Assembly (NCBI GenBank): GCA_016124445.1
Contig: WGNR01000012.1
Location: 248,001 to 312,000, forward strand
Direction: 5' to 3'
Length of the DNA stretch: 64,000 bases
Source: a bacterium
GTDB taxonomy: Bacteria > Planctomycetota > Planctomycetia > Pirellulales > Pirellulaceae
The translations under genes were made by a program, and so were the position numbers. Positions 16,752 to 26,284 of this stretch are shown here, piece by piece (the stretch's first letter is position 1; every line of letters begins with the position of its first letter). The notes beneath the pieces were generated by a model, which was not told the origin of the DNA, did not search any database, and saw nothing but the letters and a program-made list of their open reading frames with translations.

Positions 16752-17749
16752 CTAGGGGACTTCGGAACCCACCGGGGCAAACGCTTCGGAGTTGTCTGGG
16801 TTCTCGGCCACAGGCCCCTTCTTTCCCGTAATGCCCATCAGAATCACTCCCAGTACCGTCAGCACGACGCCGAATGCGAGGCTGGTGGAGAATCGCTCGT
16901 GAAACAGGAACACTCCGGCCAGAGCTGAGAGGGGATTCTGAAGTGAGTTGGCCGAGTTCCCCACAATGACCGGGGCATAGCGAAACGATAATGCGAATGC
17001 CACGAAGGCAACAGCATTCGTCAGTCCAGCCAACAACAGCACGCCGTATTGCGTCCAGGTAGTTTGAGCCATTCCCTCCAGACCAGTGGTTCGCAAACTG
17101 AGTGGGCCAAGGATGAGAATCCCCACTGCACAGATCACGGATATTGTCATGAACATGCTGACCTCGCGAGAGATGCCACGCCGGATGGCCACGCTAAGGA
17201 AAGCATAGGAGACCCCTGCTACCATTGGGGCAATAACGCCCGCCACAATCATCAGCCCCCCAGCCTTCTGATTGGCCACCGATTTGATGGTTCCCAGACC
17301 GGCCGTGCTTAACGAGGCCAATGCCAGAACCAGGGAAAGTGTCCCCCATTTCTGCCAAAAGGTGAGCGATTCGTGGAGCAGCCATTTGCTGATAAAAACG
17401 CCAACCACGATCATCGTCCCCAGACAGAGCGGAATACTGACGGCAACTCCCACCACTCCAAAACTCCACTGCAGCGTGGCGTTGCCTAGCAACTGGCTCG
17501 AGATGGCTGCCGCGATCAGGATCAGAAGTGACGAAGCATGTGGAAGCGGAGAACGGCCGGTAGTGACCTGCCAAATCGCGATAGGCGCAAACATAGCAAC
17601 CGTTGGCACTCCCTTCCAAAATGCAACCCAAATCGGATCGAGATCGGTAAGCCACCGCAGGCCAATCCAATATTCGTCAATGAATAGCCGACCGCGGCCA
17701 ACACGCCGCAAAGAAGCCCGAGCCAGAGATTTTGTGAAGATTGCTGCAT
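16752..17749 (-). pseudogene. EamA/DMT-family transporter broken by a frameshift
   Basis: Two frames together give one normal ten-helix EamA transporter of about 330 residues. The N-terminal piece starts at ATG 17749 (LWLGLLCGVLAAVGYSLTNIGL); the remainder continues in another frame as GLRWLTDLDPIWVAFWKG and runs to 16752 with helices and EamA-type repeats to the end. The frames are joined exactly where ATTGG occurs twice in tandem on the coding strand (17662-17671); removing one copy restores NIGLRWL and a full reading frame. The family exports or imports small metabolites. Either the gene is inactive, phase-variable, or the duplication is a sequencing artefact. Confidence 0.8.
17662..17671 (-). 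repeat. 5-bp tandem duplication (ATTGG x2) inside the DMT transporter
   Basis: On the plus strand it reads ccaatccaat. It adds five bases relative to the expected reading frame and causes the frameshift described for the host gene. Confidence 0.8.
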
Positions 17750-17847
17750 GATTTACTTACAGGGCATCCGACGAAGATCGGCCGACGGATGGTCGACATC
17801 TTCGCGTTTAGGGTCTATTCTTGCGAAGAACAGGGATAGGGAATCGC

Positions 17848-19011
17848 ATGAACGATACAGTTACCCTTCGATTGATTCGGCAATTACATCGCTCCCCGTG
17901 GCGACTGGTAGCCATTGTCACCGGTGGTGGAAGCGAAGCGCTGAGCCAGCTTCTAAGCGTGCCTGGGGCTTCGGACACGGTTCTGGAAGCGCTCGTCCCC
18001 TATTCGAGTGCGTCTCTCGAAGATTTTCTCCGCTATAAGCCCGACCATTATTGCAGTCGAGCAACCGCCCAAGCCATGGCCATGCGGGCCTTTTTCCGCG
18101 CTCGCGAATTACATTCTCGGATTTCTCCGCAAGATATCGATGACATGCACCTGGTGGGGATCGGATGCAGCGCCAGTTTGCGGAGCTTGCGCCCCAAACG
18201 CGGGCAGCATCGCGTTCACATCGCCGTGCAAACAGCCTCGAGCAGTGGCATTGCGTCGCTGGTCCTGACGAAAGACTCTCGCGACCGCAGCCGCGAAGAA
18301 AACGTCGTCGCGGCCCTACTGCTGAATCGATTGGCCGAAGCGACCGGGATTGGCGATCGTATCGATCTCGATCTTTTGCGAGGCGAACGCGTCGACGAAA
18401 TGGCGATCACTGCCTGGCCTGCCTGGACCCAGCTAATGCTGGGCAATCGGTCAGCGGTCTGCGTTCCTCGATCCGAGTCGGACGCTCCGACCGAATCGTA
18501 CAGCGGAGTCTTATTTCCTGGGGCCTTCAATCCACTTCACGAAGGTCATGTCCGTATGGCCGAAATCGCCGAGAAGGTCACTGGTCGCCAGGTCGAATTT
18601 GAGATCTCGATCGAAAACGTCGATAAACCGCCACTCGATTTCTTCAGCTTCGACGAAAGGGCTCGGCAGTTTCAATCTCCTGATCGCTGCTGGCTGACTC
18701 GCGCGCCGACGTTTCTCGAAAAGACCAAGATCTTCCCTGAAGCGACCTTCGTCGTAGGTGCCGATACGATCATGAGGATCGCCCAGCCCCGCTACTACCA
18801 AGGTTCGGCTGCACTGCGTGATGCCGCGATTGACGAGTTTCGGCAACAGAACGCCCGGTTCCTGGTCTTTCCTCGCGCGGTTGGTGATGACTTCCTGACG
18901 CTCGACGAGATCGATCTTCCGCCGGCACTAGCCAACATTTGCGAACCGGTTCCGCAGTCCCAATTCCGCATGGATATCTCCTCGTCCGAGATCCGGTCTG
19001 CCGCAAAATAA
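17848..19011 (+). CDS. Fusion of a CinA/PncC-like domain with a NadD-like nucleotidyltransferase
   Basis: 387 residues from ATG 17848 (AGGGA five bases upstream). Residues ~15-185 resemble the CinA C-terminal (PncC, NMN amidase) fold: VAIVTGGGSEALSQLLSVPGAS, a YSSASLEDFL segment and later GIGCSASLRS. Residues ~215-385 are a cytidylyltransferase/NMNAT-like domain: VLFPGAFNPLHEGHVRMAE carries the H-x-G-H nucleotide site, and the end MDISSSEIRSA matches the ISSTxIR motif. If both activities are real, the first would turn NMN into nicotinate mononucleotide and the second would adenylate it, coupling two NAD-salvage steps. That coupling is inference. The PncC catalytic residues are less well kept than the transferase motifs, so substrate may differ. 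Confidence 0.75.
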   Translation: MNDTVTLRLIRQLHRSPWRLVAIVTGGGSEALSQLLSVPGASDTVLEALVPYSSASLEDFLRYKPDHYCSRATAQAMAMRAFFRARELHSRISPQDIDDMHLVGIGCSASLRSLRPKRGQHRVHIAVQTASSSGIASLVLTKDSRDRSREENVVAALLLNRLAEATGIGDRIDLDLLRGERVDEMAITAWPAWTQLMLGNRSAVCVPRSESDAPTESYSGVLFPGAFNPLHEGHVRMAEIAEKVTGRQVEFEISIENVDKPPLDFFSFDERARQFQSPDRCWLTRAPTFLEKTKIFPEATFVVGADTIMRIAQPRYYQGSAALRDAAIDEFRQQNARFLVFPRAVGDDFLTLDEIDLPPALANICEPVPQSQFRMDISSSEIRSAAK

Positions 19012-19125
19012 CGCAATAATCCTCAGCCAACGTGAGATTCAAAACCGATCGGCTGAGCCAACCAGCCCCTTTCAGTCGATCATATTACCCCCGACCAAGG
19101 GGCTTCCAGGTTTTTCCCACCTTAG

Positions 19126-19183
19126 GCGTTTTCAAACGCAAACAATGGAGCCGATTGCGGCTGTAATCACGAATCCGTATGAT
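19126..19183 (+). promoter_or_regulatory. Promoter and adjacent dyad upstream of the ROK kinase
   Basis: TTGCGG (19155-19160) and TATGAT (19178-19183) are spaced by 17 bp. Just upstream, gcgttt-tc-aaacgc (19126-19139) is a perfect dyad that could be an operator. Confidence 0.45.
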
Positions 19184-19238
19184 GGATGTCGCTCAGCTTG
19201 AGCCCGCTGCTTCAACCTTCGTTTGAAAAGGCACTCTG

Positions 19239-20285
19239 ATGTCGTCGGCACCTCATATTGATCCTGGCAAAGAGACGTTGCCCCTCTTCTGCGGCGTCGA
19301 CGTCGGCGGAACGAATATCAAAATCGGCCTGGTCGACGATCATGGCAACACGGTCGAATACCAGAAGATTCCGACCAACGAAACCGAAGGCCCGCAGCGT
19401 TATATGGAGCGTACGACCGAAGTCATCAAAAAGATGATGGAGGTCATCCGTCGCCCGATGGACAACATCGCGGCGATCGGCCTGGCAACTCCTGGCACTA
19501 TGGATATCGAAGCAGGTTTGTTGCTCGAGCCCCATAACCTGCCCAATTCTTACAATTTTCCGATTCGTGATTGCCTCTCGAACCTGACGGGGCGTCCGGT
19601 GATCTACGCCAACGATGCCAATGCTGCTGCCTTCGGGGAATATTGGCTGGGGTCCGGCAAAGAGTTTCGCAGCATTGTCATGCTCACCCTTGGCACTGGT
19701 GTCGGCGGAGGCATTATTGTCGATAACCTGCTGATCGACGGCGAACACAGCCACGGGGGCGAATTGGGGCATATCATCATCGATTTCAGCGAGAACGCTC
19801 GTACCATTCCGACTGGGCAGCGCGGCCACCTTGAGGCCTACGCCAGCGGAACAGCCATCGTCAAACGTACCCGGGAAGCACTCCAAGGCGATCTCCAGAG
19901 AGAAAGCTCGCTACATGCCCGGATCGATACCAACGAACGTTTGACACCCCTGATGGTCGCCCAGGAGGCCGAAAAGGGGGACCAGCTTTCGCTGCATATC
20001 GTGATGGAAACGGCTCGATACCTCGGAATTGGGATCGTTTCGCTAATGCATACCATCGACCCTGGGGCAGTAATTCTCGGGGGAGCCATCAATTTCGGCG
20101 GTCATGACACGGAACTAGGCCGGAAATTCCTGGATCGGGTCCGCCAGGAGGTCAAAGCGAGAGCATTTCCAGTTCCCGCAGAGCGTACGGTGGTCGATTT
20201 TGCCCGTCTGGGTGGCGATGCGGGCTATCTGGGGGCCGCTGGCAAGGCTCGGGTCATCGCACACCGCGATTCCCTGACCGCCTAG
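19239..20285 (+). CDS. ROK family sugar kinase, probable glucokinase
   Basis: 348 residues. ATP-site signature GVDVGGTNIKIGLVDDHG, catalytic ANDANAAAFGEY (the Asp of N-D-x-N), and phosphate/substrate loops GTGVGGGIIVDN and HSHGGELGHIII are present, as is LEAYASGTAI. The family would phosphorylate glucose or a related hexose in the cytoplasm. The usual zinc motif C-x-C-G-x2-G-C before LEAYAS is replaced by PTGQRGH: all three Cys positions are lost, although the His of GELGH is kept. AAGG lies eight bases before the ATG, and a promoter candidate is 56 bp upstream. It may share a transcript with lepA downstream, which also has its own -10 candidate. Confidence 0.85.
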   Translation: MSSAPHIDPGKETLPLFCGVDVGGTNIKIGLVDDHGNTVEYQKIPTNETEGPQRYMERTTEVIKKMMEVIRRPMDNIAAIGLATPGTMDIEAGLLLEPHNLPNSYNFPIRDCLSNLTGRPVIYANDANAAAFGEYWLGSGKEFRSIVMLTLGTGVGGGIIVDNLLIDGEHSHGGELGHIIIDFSENARTIPTGQRGHLEAYASGTAIVKRTREALQGDLQRESSLHARIDTNERLTPLMVAQEAEKGDQLSLHIVMETARYLGIGIVSLMHTIDPGAVILGGAINFGGHDTELGRKFLDRVRQEVKARAFPVPAERTVVDFARLGGDAGYLGAAGKARVIAHRDSLTA

Positions 20286-20293
20286 TCCCTATG

Positions 20294-20348
20294 TATAATG
20301 GGGCGTTTACCCGGAACACGCTGATGCTCGCCTAGGTTTTTGGCGAGC
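20294..20348 (+). promoter_or_regulatory. -10 element and leader hairpin before lepA
   Basis: A perfect TATAAT lies at 20294-20299; no good -35 is seen 17 bp upstream. The leader contains gctcgcc (20326-20332) and ggcgagc (20342-20348), a 7-bp stem with a 9-nt T-rich loop. Confidence 0.45.
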
Positions 20349-20378
20349 CACCTCAATAGTCAGGGCATCTTCAACACG

Positions 20379-22190
20379 ATGGCAATCATCGACCAGAAGT
20401 ACATTCGAAATTTCTGCATCATCGCGCACATCGACCACGGCAAGAGCACGCTGGCCGATCGACTGCTGGAAAAGACAGCCACCGTTAGCACGCGTGAAAT
20501 GAAGGAACAACTGCTGGACGACATGGAAGTCGAGCGGGAACGCGGTATCACGATCAAGGCCCGCGCCGTGGCGATGCGTTACAAGTACGAAGGTCGCGAC
20601 TACGAAATCAATCTGATCGATACGCCCGGCCACGTTGACTTTCAGTACGAAGTGGGCCGCTCTTTGACCTGCTGCGAAGGGGCCGTATTACTCGTCGATG
20701 CGTTCCAAGGGGTAGAAGCCCAGACCGTTGCCAACGCCTTCATGGCGATGGAACACGATCTGGAAGTGATCCCTTGCTTGAGTAAAATCGACCTGAATCA
20801 TGCACGCCCAACCGAGGTCGCCGAAGAAATCGAACATACGTTGGCCCTCGATGCCACCGACATCTGCGGCATCAGCGGCAAGACAGGCGAAGGGGTCGAC
20901 GCCCTGCTGGCTCGGATCATCGAGCGCATCCCGGCGCCTTCCGGGGATCGCGAAGCCACGCTGCAAGCAATGGTTTTCGATTCGCACTACGACAAGTTCC
21001 GCGGTGCGATCACCTACGTCCGCGTGATGAATGGCCGGCTGAAAAAGGGTGACAAGATCTGCTTCATTCGTGGTGGTACAAATCACGAAGTGCTAGAAGT
21101 GGGTCAGTTCGTTCCTCGTCCGGTTGCCCGCGACGAGTTGGCCGCAGGCCAGGTCGGCTACGTGATTTGCAACATCAAGTCGCTGGAACTGGTCAACATC
21201 GGTGACACGATTACTGTTCAAGGATCCAAAGGTGCCGCTCCGCTGCCTGGTTACCAGGAGCCGAAGCGAATGGTCTTCTGCGGTCTCTATCCTTCGGACG
21301 GGCAAGACTTCGAGCAACTCCGAGACGCGCTCAAGAGCCTGCGCATCAACGACCCTAGTTTCACGTTCGAGCCCGAAACGAGCGATGCCCTTGGCTTTGG
21401 GTTCCGTTGCGGGTTCCTCGGACTGCTGCACATGGAGATCGTGCAGCAGCGACTGGAACAAGAGGCCGATATCGACCTGGTTCAAACCGCGCCGAACGTC
21501 ACCTACAAGATCGTCAACAAGCTGGGCGAAACGGTCGATATTCACAAGCCGCAAGACGTTCCCGATAGCGGGGAGATCGAAGAATTCCTCCAGCCGATCG
21601 TTCGCGTCAGCTTGATTCAGCCTTCCGATTACATCGGGGCAGTCATGCAGCTATGCAACGAACGTCGCGGCATTCACGTGCGAACCGAGTACCTCTCGCC
21701 GACCCGTTCGATGTTGGTTTACGACATTCCGCTGGCCGAAGTGATCTACGACCTGCACGACAAGCTGAAGAGTGCTACCCGTGGCTACGGCACAATGGAC
21801 TACGAGATCCGGGGCTACGAACAGGCCGACCTGGTTCGTATGGATATCCTGGTCAACGGCAAACGAGTCGACGCACTGAGCATCATTTGCGATCGAGCTG
21901 ATGCCGACCGTCGCGGCCGGGCGGTGGTAAAAAAGTTGAAAGAAGAGATCGATCGACATATGTTCGAAGTAGCCGTGCAAGCGGCGATCGGTACGCGTGT
22001 GATCGCTCGTGAAACGGTTAAGGCCCTCCGCAAGAATGTGACCGCCAAGTGCTACGGCGGTGACATCACCCGCAAGCGGAAACTGTGGGCCAAGCAGAAA
22101 GAAGGCAAGAAGCGGATGAAGTCGATCGGCTCGGTCGACATTCCGCAAAAGGCCTTCATGGCGGTCCTGGAAACAGGCGAAGACCGCTAA
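20379..22190 (+). CDS. lepA: Elongation factor 4 (LepA), ribosomal back-translocase GTPase
   Basis: 603 residues, the normal LepA length. G domain: AHIDHGKSTLADRLL (P-loop), RGITIKA (switch 1), DTPGHVDF (G3) and the guanine site seen as LSKIDL, typical of LepA. Domain II and III follow, then the diagnostic LepA C-terminal domain (KCYGGDITRKRKLWAKQKEGKKRM), which binds tRNA on the ribosome. It is cytosolic or membrane-associated and acts on stalled or mistranslocated ribosomes. Met 20379 is chosen because it starts the conserved region (IIDQKYIRNFCIIAHIDHGK); the frame extends to 20340 without support. It is followed by the two signal peptidase genes; a lepA-lepB neighbourhood is also classical in enterobacteria. 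Confidence 0.97.
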   Translation: MAIIDQKYIRNFCIIAHIDHGKSTLADRLLEKTATVSTREMKEQLLDDMEVERERGITIKARAVAMRYKYEGRDYEINLIDTPGHVDFQYEVGRSLTCCEGAVLLVDAFQGVEAQTVANAFMAMEHDLEVIPCLSKIDLNHARPTEVAEEIEHTLALDATDICGISGKTGEGVDALLARIIERIPAPSGDREATLQAMVFDSHYDKFRGAITYVRVMNGRLKKGDKICFIRGGTNHEVLEVGQFVPRPVARDELAAGQVGYVICNIKSLELVNIGDTITVQGSKGAAPLPGYQEPKRMVFCGLYPSDGQDFEQLRDALKSLRINDPSFTFEPETSDALGFGFRCGFLGLLHMEIVQQRLEQEADIDLVQTAPNVTYKIVNKLGETVDIHKPQDVPDSGEIEEFLQPIVRVSLIQPSDYIGAVMQLCNERRGIHVRTEYLSPTRSMLVYDIPLAEVIYDLHDKLKSATRGYGTMDYEIRGYEQADLVRMDILVNGKRVDALSIICDRADADRRGRAVVKKLKEEIDRHMFEVAVQAAIGTRVIARETVKALRKNVTAKCYGGDITRKRKLWAKQKEGKKRMKSIGSVDIPQKAFMAVLETGEDR

Positions 22191-22287
22191 AAGCCCCTAA
22201 CTCCCCATCAGGCCGAACTAAAATGGACTATGCAGATAGGCCTCCCCAGCCTACCGCAGATGTCCTTACCTTGTGCCGGAGGTCCTG

Positions 22288-23547
22288 ATGCGTCTTGGTT
22301 CGCTGCTGATCTTGCTGGTATTCGTCGTTTGCGTGGCATCCATTGCCGGCGTTACGGTCAATCCAGCGCCCGTCTATCGGGTCGCCAGCGGATCGATGGC
22401 ACCAGCCGTGCCTGGGCCTCACTATCAAATGACTTGCGAGCATTGCCAGTTCCCAAGCATCTTTGCCGCTACCAAACTTCCCGAGTCGGTTACCTGCCCC
22501 AACTGCGGCAAACAAAACAACAAGATTGCCTCCGCCGATCTGCATCGCGGCGATCGTTTGATTTGGGAGCCGATATCGCTCGAACAATTGCGGCGGTACG
22601 ACATCGTCTTGCTGCACGATCCCAATGACGAGGCCAACTGGCAGGTCAAGCGAGTCGCCTTTCTTCCTGGCGAAAGGCCAACGATCTCTGGGGGAGAACT
22701 TTGGCAGGCAGACCAGGTTCTGCGCAAATCGCCCCGGCAGCGCGAAGCTCTTAAGCAATTGGTCTTTGATCAAGCGTTCGATCTTGCGGATGAACCCCGT
22801 TTTCGTAGCCAGCGGATTTCAGGCAGCGGCTGGCATGTTCGTCGTGGCTATCTCGGATTTGCCCCGGTTGGCCATGAGATGGCGGACGATGGAGACTGGC
22901 TCGTTTATCACCATCAACGCTGCCTTCCGCCTCCCAGTCCCGCAGACAAAGATGCCTCGCCACTGGATAGCTACGGCTACAACCAGGACGTCTCGCGCGA
23001 GTTGCTCCCGGTAGGTGATCTGTGGCTCGAGTGGCGCTTCACCCATTGGCAGGCCCATAGTGTCACGCTCAGATTGCGAGGGACCGATCAGTTTGCGGAA
23101 ATCATCATCGATGTCGAGCATCAGATCGTGTGTTCAAAGTCAGGCGACAGCGTTGTAGAGTTACCACTAGATTTAAAGTCTCTTGAAGGAAAAACCCTCC
23201 GGGCCGGTGTATCCGACAGCCGGGCGTTCGTGGAAATCGAAGACGACCATCAGCATCTTTCTTACCCGCTGGGCGCTATCGGCATACAGCCAGGCAGCCA
23301 GCCTCTGGCGATGCGAATCGCCGGTGGCCCCGCCGTCATTCGCCAGGCCAAAGCTTTCCGTGATATCGTCTTCCAAGGGGCCAACCGTCAACTGGCGACC
23401 TGGTCTTTCGATCGGGACCTCAAACCGGGCGAAATCTTCGTGCTGGGCGATAACGTTCCGGTGTCTCAGGACTCGCGATTCTCGCTGGGCGTGGTCGATG
23501 CTCGTAAATCGTTAAGAGGCCGCGTCTTGCGAGTGCTAGCGGATTGA
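22288..23547 (+). CDS. Signal peptidase I-like protein with zinc ribbon and inserted beta domain
   Basis: 419 residues from ATG 22288 (GGAGG five bases upstream; an in-frame GTG at 22273 is less likely). One N-terminal helix (SLLILLVFVVCVASIA) is followed by the S26 catalytic box VASGSMAP (Ser ~36), a four-Cys zinc ribbon (CEHC ~50-53, CPNC ~70-73), the Lys box WQVKRVAFLPGE (Lys ~121) and the terminal GDNVPVSQDSR box. Between the Lys box and the last box lies an insert of about 250 residues with a beta-rich part (GDLWLEWRFTHW, KTLRAGVSD). This would cut signal peptides outside the cytoplasmic membrane, if active. The insert has relatives in the next gene. Confidence 0.85.
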   Translation: MRLGSLLILLVFVVCVASIAGVTVNPAPVYRVASGSMAPAVPGPHYQMTCEHCQFPSIFAATKLPESVTCPNCGKQNNKIASADLHRGDRLIWEPISLEQLRRYDIVLLHDPNDEANWQVKRVAFLPGERPTISGGELWQADQVLRKSPRQREALKQLVFDQAFDLADEPRFRSQRISGSGWHVRRGYLGFAPVGHEMADDGDWLVYHHQRCLPPPSPADKDASPLDSYGYNQDVSRELLPVGDLWLEWRFTHWQAHSVTLRLRGTDQFAEIIIDVEHQIVCSKSGDSVVELPLDLKSLEGKTLRAGVSDSRAFVEIEDDHQHLSYPLGAIGIQPGSQPLAMRIAGGPAVIRQAKAFRDIVFQGANRQLATWSFDRDLKPGEIFVLGDNVPVSQDSRFSLGVVDARKSLRGRVLRVLAD

Positions 23548-23699
23548 TCTTTCGGCGAGTTGACCTGCGCTGCGTTAGAACCAACGATTCGGTATAGTTA
23601 AGCTAGAAGATTCTTCCGGCAGCAACGAATCCCTAAATACTTTCCCGCTACCTCGTCCTGAAAGATCCTCCCTAAACAGGGAACAAGGCAGCCAACAGC

Positions 23700-25466
23700 A
23701 TGGCCAAAAAGAAACGCAATCAACCAACTATCGGCGCAAAGAAACCAGAAACCAAGGCTGGGAAGAAATCAGAAGAATCTGATCACTTTGCCGTCACGCG
23801 CGAGTTCATTGAGTCTTTAGTTGTAGCCGTGGTCTTGGCGTTATTGTTTCGCGCCTTCGAGGCGGAAGCGTTTGTCATCCCGACTGGATCGATGGCCACG
23901 ACTTTGCTTGGCCGCCATAAGGACGTTGTCGACCAATACACCGGCTACGAATACACCGTCGGTGCCAGCAGCGAAGTGGACCGCGATACCCATGCCGAAG
24001 TGGGACACGTGGTGAAAGCGATCGACCCTCTTTATCATCGCCTGACCGATATCGGCAACGACCCTTCTCACAGCGGCGATCGCATCCTGGTGAGTAAGTT
24101 CGCCTACGACTTCGCCGATCCCGAGCGTTGGGATGTGATTGTCTTCAAGTGCCCGATCAAACCACAGATCAACTACATCAAGCGATTGATCGGTCTGCCA
24201 GGCGAGACCGTTCGGATTTACCACGGCGACATCTACATCAAAAAGCCAGGCGAGAATGCGTTTGCCATTGCCCGGAAGCCACCCGTCAAACAATTGACGC
24301 TGAGTCGCTTGATTTACGACACCAACTACCCTTGTCCGATCCTGGAAAAAGCAGGCTTCCCCGACCGACTCGAGGTCCACCCGAGCGCGACTCGCGGCAG
24401 TTGGATCAAGGAAGAGAACGGGGCTTGGACGTGCCAACCAAGCGGAACCGCCGAAACCTGGCTGCGTTATCGGCATGTGCTGGCCGACAATGGCCAAAAC
24501 GCTTCGTACTGGGCGATGGCCCAGAACGGCGAACAGATCGATACCGCCGTTGCTCGCGAGGAATGCAGCCAACTGATCACCGACTTCTGCGCCTACAACA
24601 CCGACGTAACCAACCGAGATCGCAGTTGGCGAACCTCGTCTGGCATGCACTGGGTAGGCGACCTGATGCTGGAATGCAACCTCGATATCGAATCGAACGA
24701 GGGGATCGTGAAATTCGACCTGGTGGAAGGCGGATGCCATTTCATCTGCGCGATCGATGTCGCCTCTGGTGTCGCGACACTAAGCGCAAGCGACCCTCAT
24801 ATCGAGTTCGAACAGCCGGAAGCAATCGAGGCGCAAACAGCCGTGAAAGGCCCTGGCAAGTACGAACTGCGTTTCTCGAACACCGACGACGAATTGCGAC
24901 TGTGGGTCAACGGCAGCCTAGTCAAGTTCTCGCATCCCGGAACCTATTCGCACAAGGATCCTGACAAATACCCGGTTGTTCCAAAGTGGAGCCCGACCGA
25001 TCCCGGCGACTTGCTGCCGGTTGGCATTGGCACCGATTCAGTTGCGATGAAACTCACTCGGATTCGGGTCCTGCGCGACACCTATTACATTGCCGATGGA
25101 GCGCAATACGATCGCGGCCGGTACACTGGTACGCTGCTCGATTACCAGGGAGATGGCGACCATGACGGATGGAATACACCAACGGAAGATTTCATCATGG
25201 AAAAAATGTGCCGTCCCGAGACCTGGGATAAGACGAACTTGTTCGCTTTGCGCCGCGAAGCGATCTTCACCTTGGAAGAAGGGCAGTATTTCCCACTGGG
25301 AGACAACAGTGCCGAGAGCGAGGATGGACGGCTCTTTCCCGTGGGGCAACAATTCGTGCCTGAACACATGCTGATCGGCAAAGCTCTCTTTGTATATTGG
25401 CCGCACTCCAAGAACACACCGGTTCCGTTTTTCCCCAACTTCAGCCGGATGAAGTTTATTCAGTAA
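23700..25466 (+). CDS. lepB: Signal peptidase I with very large insertion
   Basis: 588 residues, against about 200-320 for typical signal peptidase I. A Lys-rich cytoplasmic head is followed by one TM helix ([18 protein letters not shown]), the Ser box [11 protein letters not shown] (Ser64), [12 protein letters not shown], the Lys box [13 protein letters not shown] (Lys161) and, near residue 545, [11 protein letters not shown]. Residues ~190-520 are inserted between these boxes and include a beta-sandwich-like unit (~318-410, [32 protein letters not shown]) resembling concanavalin-like/DUF1080-type folds. The catalytic dyad is intact, so it is probably the main signal peptidase. It follows the zinc-ribbon paralogue by 152 bp. 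Confidence 0.9.
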   Translation: MAKKKRNQPTIGAKKPETKAGKKSEESDHFAVTREFIESLVVAVVLALLFRAFEAEAFVIPTGSMATTLLGRHKDVVDQYTGYEYTVGASSEVDRDTHAEVGHVVKAIDPLYHRLTDIGNDPSHSGDRILVSKFAYDFADPERWDVIVFKCPIKPQINYIKRLIGLPGETVRIYHGDIYIKKPGENAFAIARKPPVKQLTLSRLIYDTNYPCPILEKAGFPDRLEVHPSATRGSWIKEENGAWTCQPSGTAETWLRYRHVLADNGQNASYWAMAQNGEQIDTAVAREECSQLITDFCAYNTDVTNRDRSWRTSSGMHWVGDLMLECNLDIESNEGIVKFDLVEGGCHFICAIDVASGVATLSASDPHIEFEQPEAIEAQTAVKGPGKYELRFSNTDDELRLWVNGSLVKFSHPGTYSHKDPDKYPVVPKWSPTDPGDLLPVGIGTDSVAMKLTRIRVLRDTYYIADGAQYDRGRYTGTLLDYQGDGDHDGWNTPTEDFIMEKMCRPETWDKTNLFALRREAIFTLEEGQYFPLGDNSAESEDGRLFPVGQQFVPEHMLIGKALFVYWPHSKNTPVPFFPNFSRMKFIQ

Positions 25467-25486
25467 CGCAAGGAAACGAAGGATTC

Positions 25487-26257
25487 ATGGACGGATCAAC
25501 GATTCTCTCTGCTCAAAATCTCGTGAAGACTTATGGTCGCCGCCGCGTTGTCGATGGGGTTAGCTATGAAGTCAAGCGAGGCGAGATTGTGGGGCTGCTC
25601 GGCTCCAACGGTGCCGGCAAGACGACCAGCTTCCGCATGACCTGCGGTATGGTCACGCCCAACGAAGGCCGCGTGGAACTCAACGGCAAAGATGTAACTC
25701 GCTGGCCGATGTACAAGCGCTGCCGCGACGGCGGCATGGGCTATCTGGCCCAGGATAGTAGTGTCTTTCAGAAGCTGACGGTCGAGCAAAATCTGATCGG
25801 CATCATGGAATTGCTCCACATCGATTCGTATCACCGCAAACAGCGCTGCGAAGAATTGCTGGAACGATTCGATATCACCCACATTCGAACGTCGAAAGCG
25901 AAGAGCTTGTCCGGGGGTGAACGTCGTCGGCTGGAAATCGCCCGGTGCCTGGTCTCGGATCCTGAGATCATCATGCTCGACGAGCCATTCACTGGGATCG
26001 ACCCCGTAACCGTCGACAGCATTCAGTTGGTCATTCGGGAGCTTCGCCAGAGCGGCATCTCGATCTTGATCACCGATCACCAGGCGGAGAAAACCCTCGA
26101 GATCGTCGACCGCTGCTACGTGGTGCATCGAGGCAATATTCTTTGCCACGGCACGCCGGACGAAGTCGTGCGTCATCCTGAAGCCGTGACGTACTATTTC
26201 GGTAACCTCTCCCGCAACAATTTTGGCGGCCGAGACGAAATGGACGCGGCTGCCTAA
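25487..26257 (+). CDS. lptB: LptB-like ABC transporter ATP-binding protein
   Basis: 256 residues from ATG 25487, with AAGGA five bases upstream; 20 bp after the signal peptidase stop, so likely co-transcribed. Walker A (GSNGAGKTT), Q-loop (YLAQDSSVF), signature (LSGGERRRLEIARC) and Walker B (IIMLDEPFTGIDP) are all present. Sequence features such as the SGGERRRLEIAR signature and YLAQDSSVF match LptB, the ATPase that powers lipopolysaccharide extraction by LptFG. The window also holds an LptD-like gene at 48564-51605, which supports an Lpt pathway. A branched-chain amino-acid-type ATPase is less likely. No LptFG permease is in the window. Confidence 0.88.
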   Translation: MDGSTILSAQNLVKTYGRRRVVDGVSYEVKRGEIVGLLGSNGAGKTTSFRMTCGMVTPNEGRVELNGKDVTRWPMYKRCRDGGMGYLAQDSSVFQKLTVEQNLIGIMELLHIDSYHRKQRCEELLERFDITHIRTSKAKSLSGGERRRLEIARCLVSDPEIIMLDEPFTGIDPVTVDSIQLVIRELRQSGISILITDHQAEKTLEIVDRCYVVHRGNILCHGTPDEVVRHPEAVTYYFGNLSRNNFGGRDEMDAAA

Positions 26258-26284
26258 ATCGCCTCACCGTGCAAAGGGACATCG

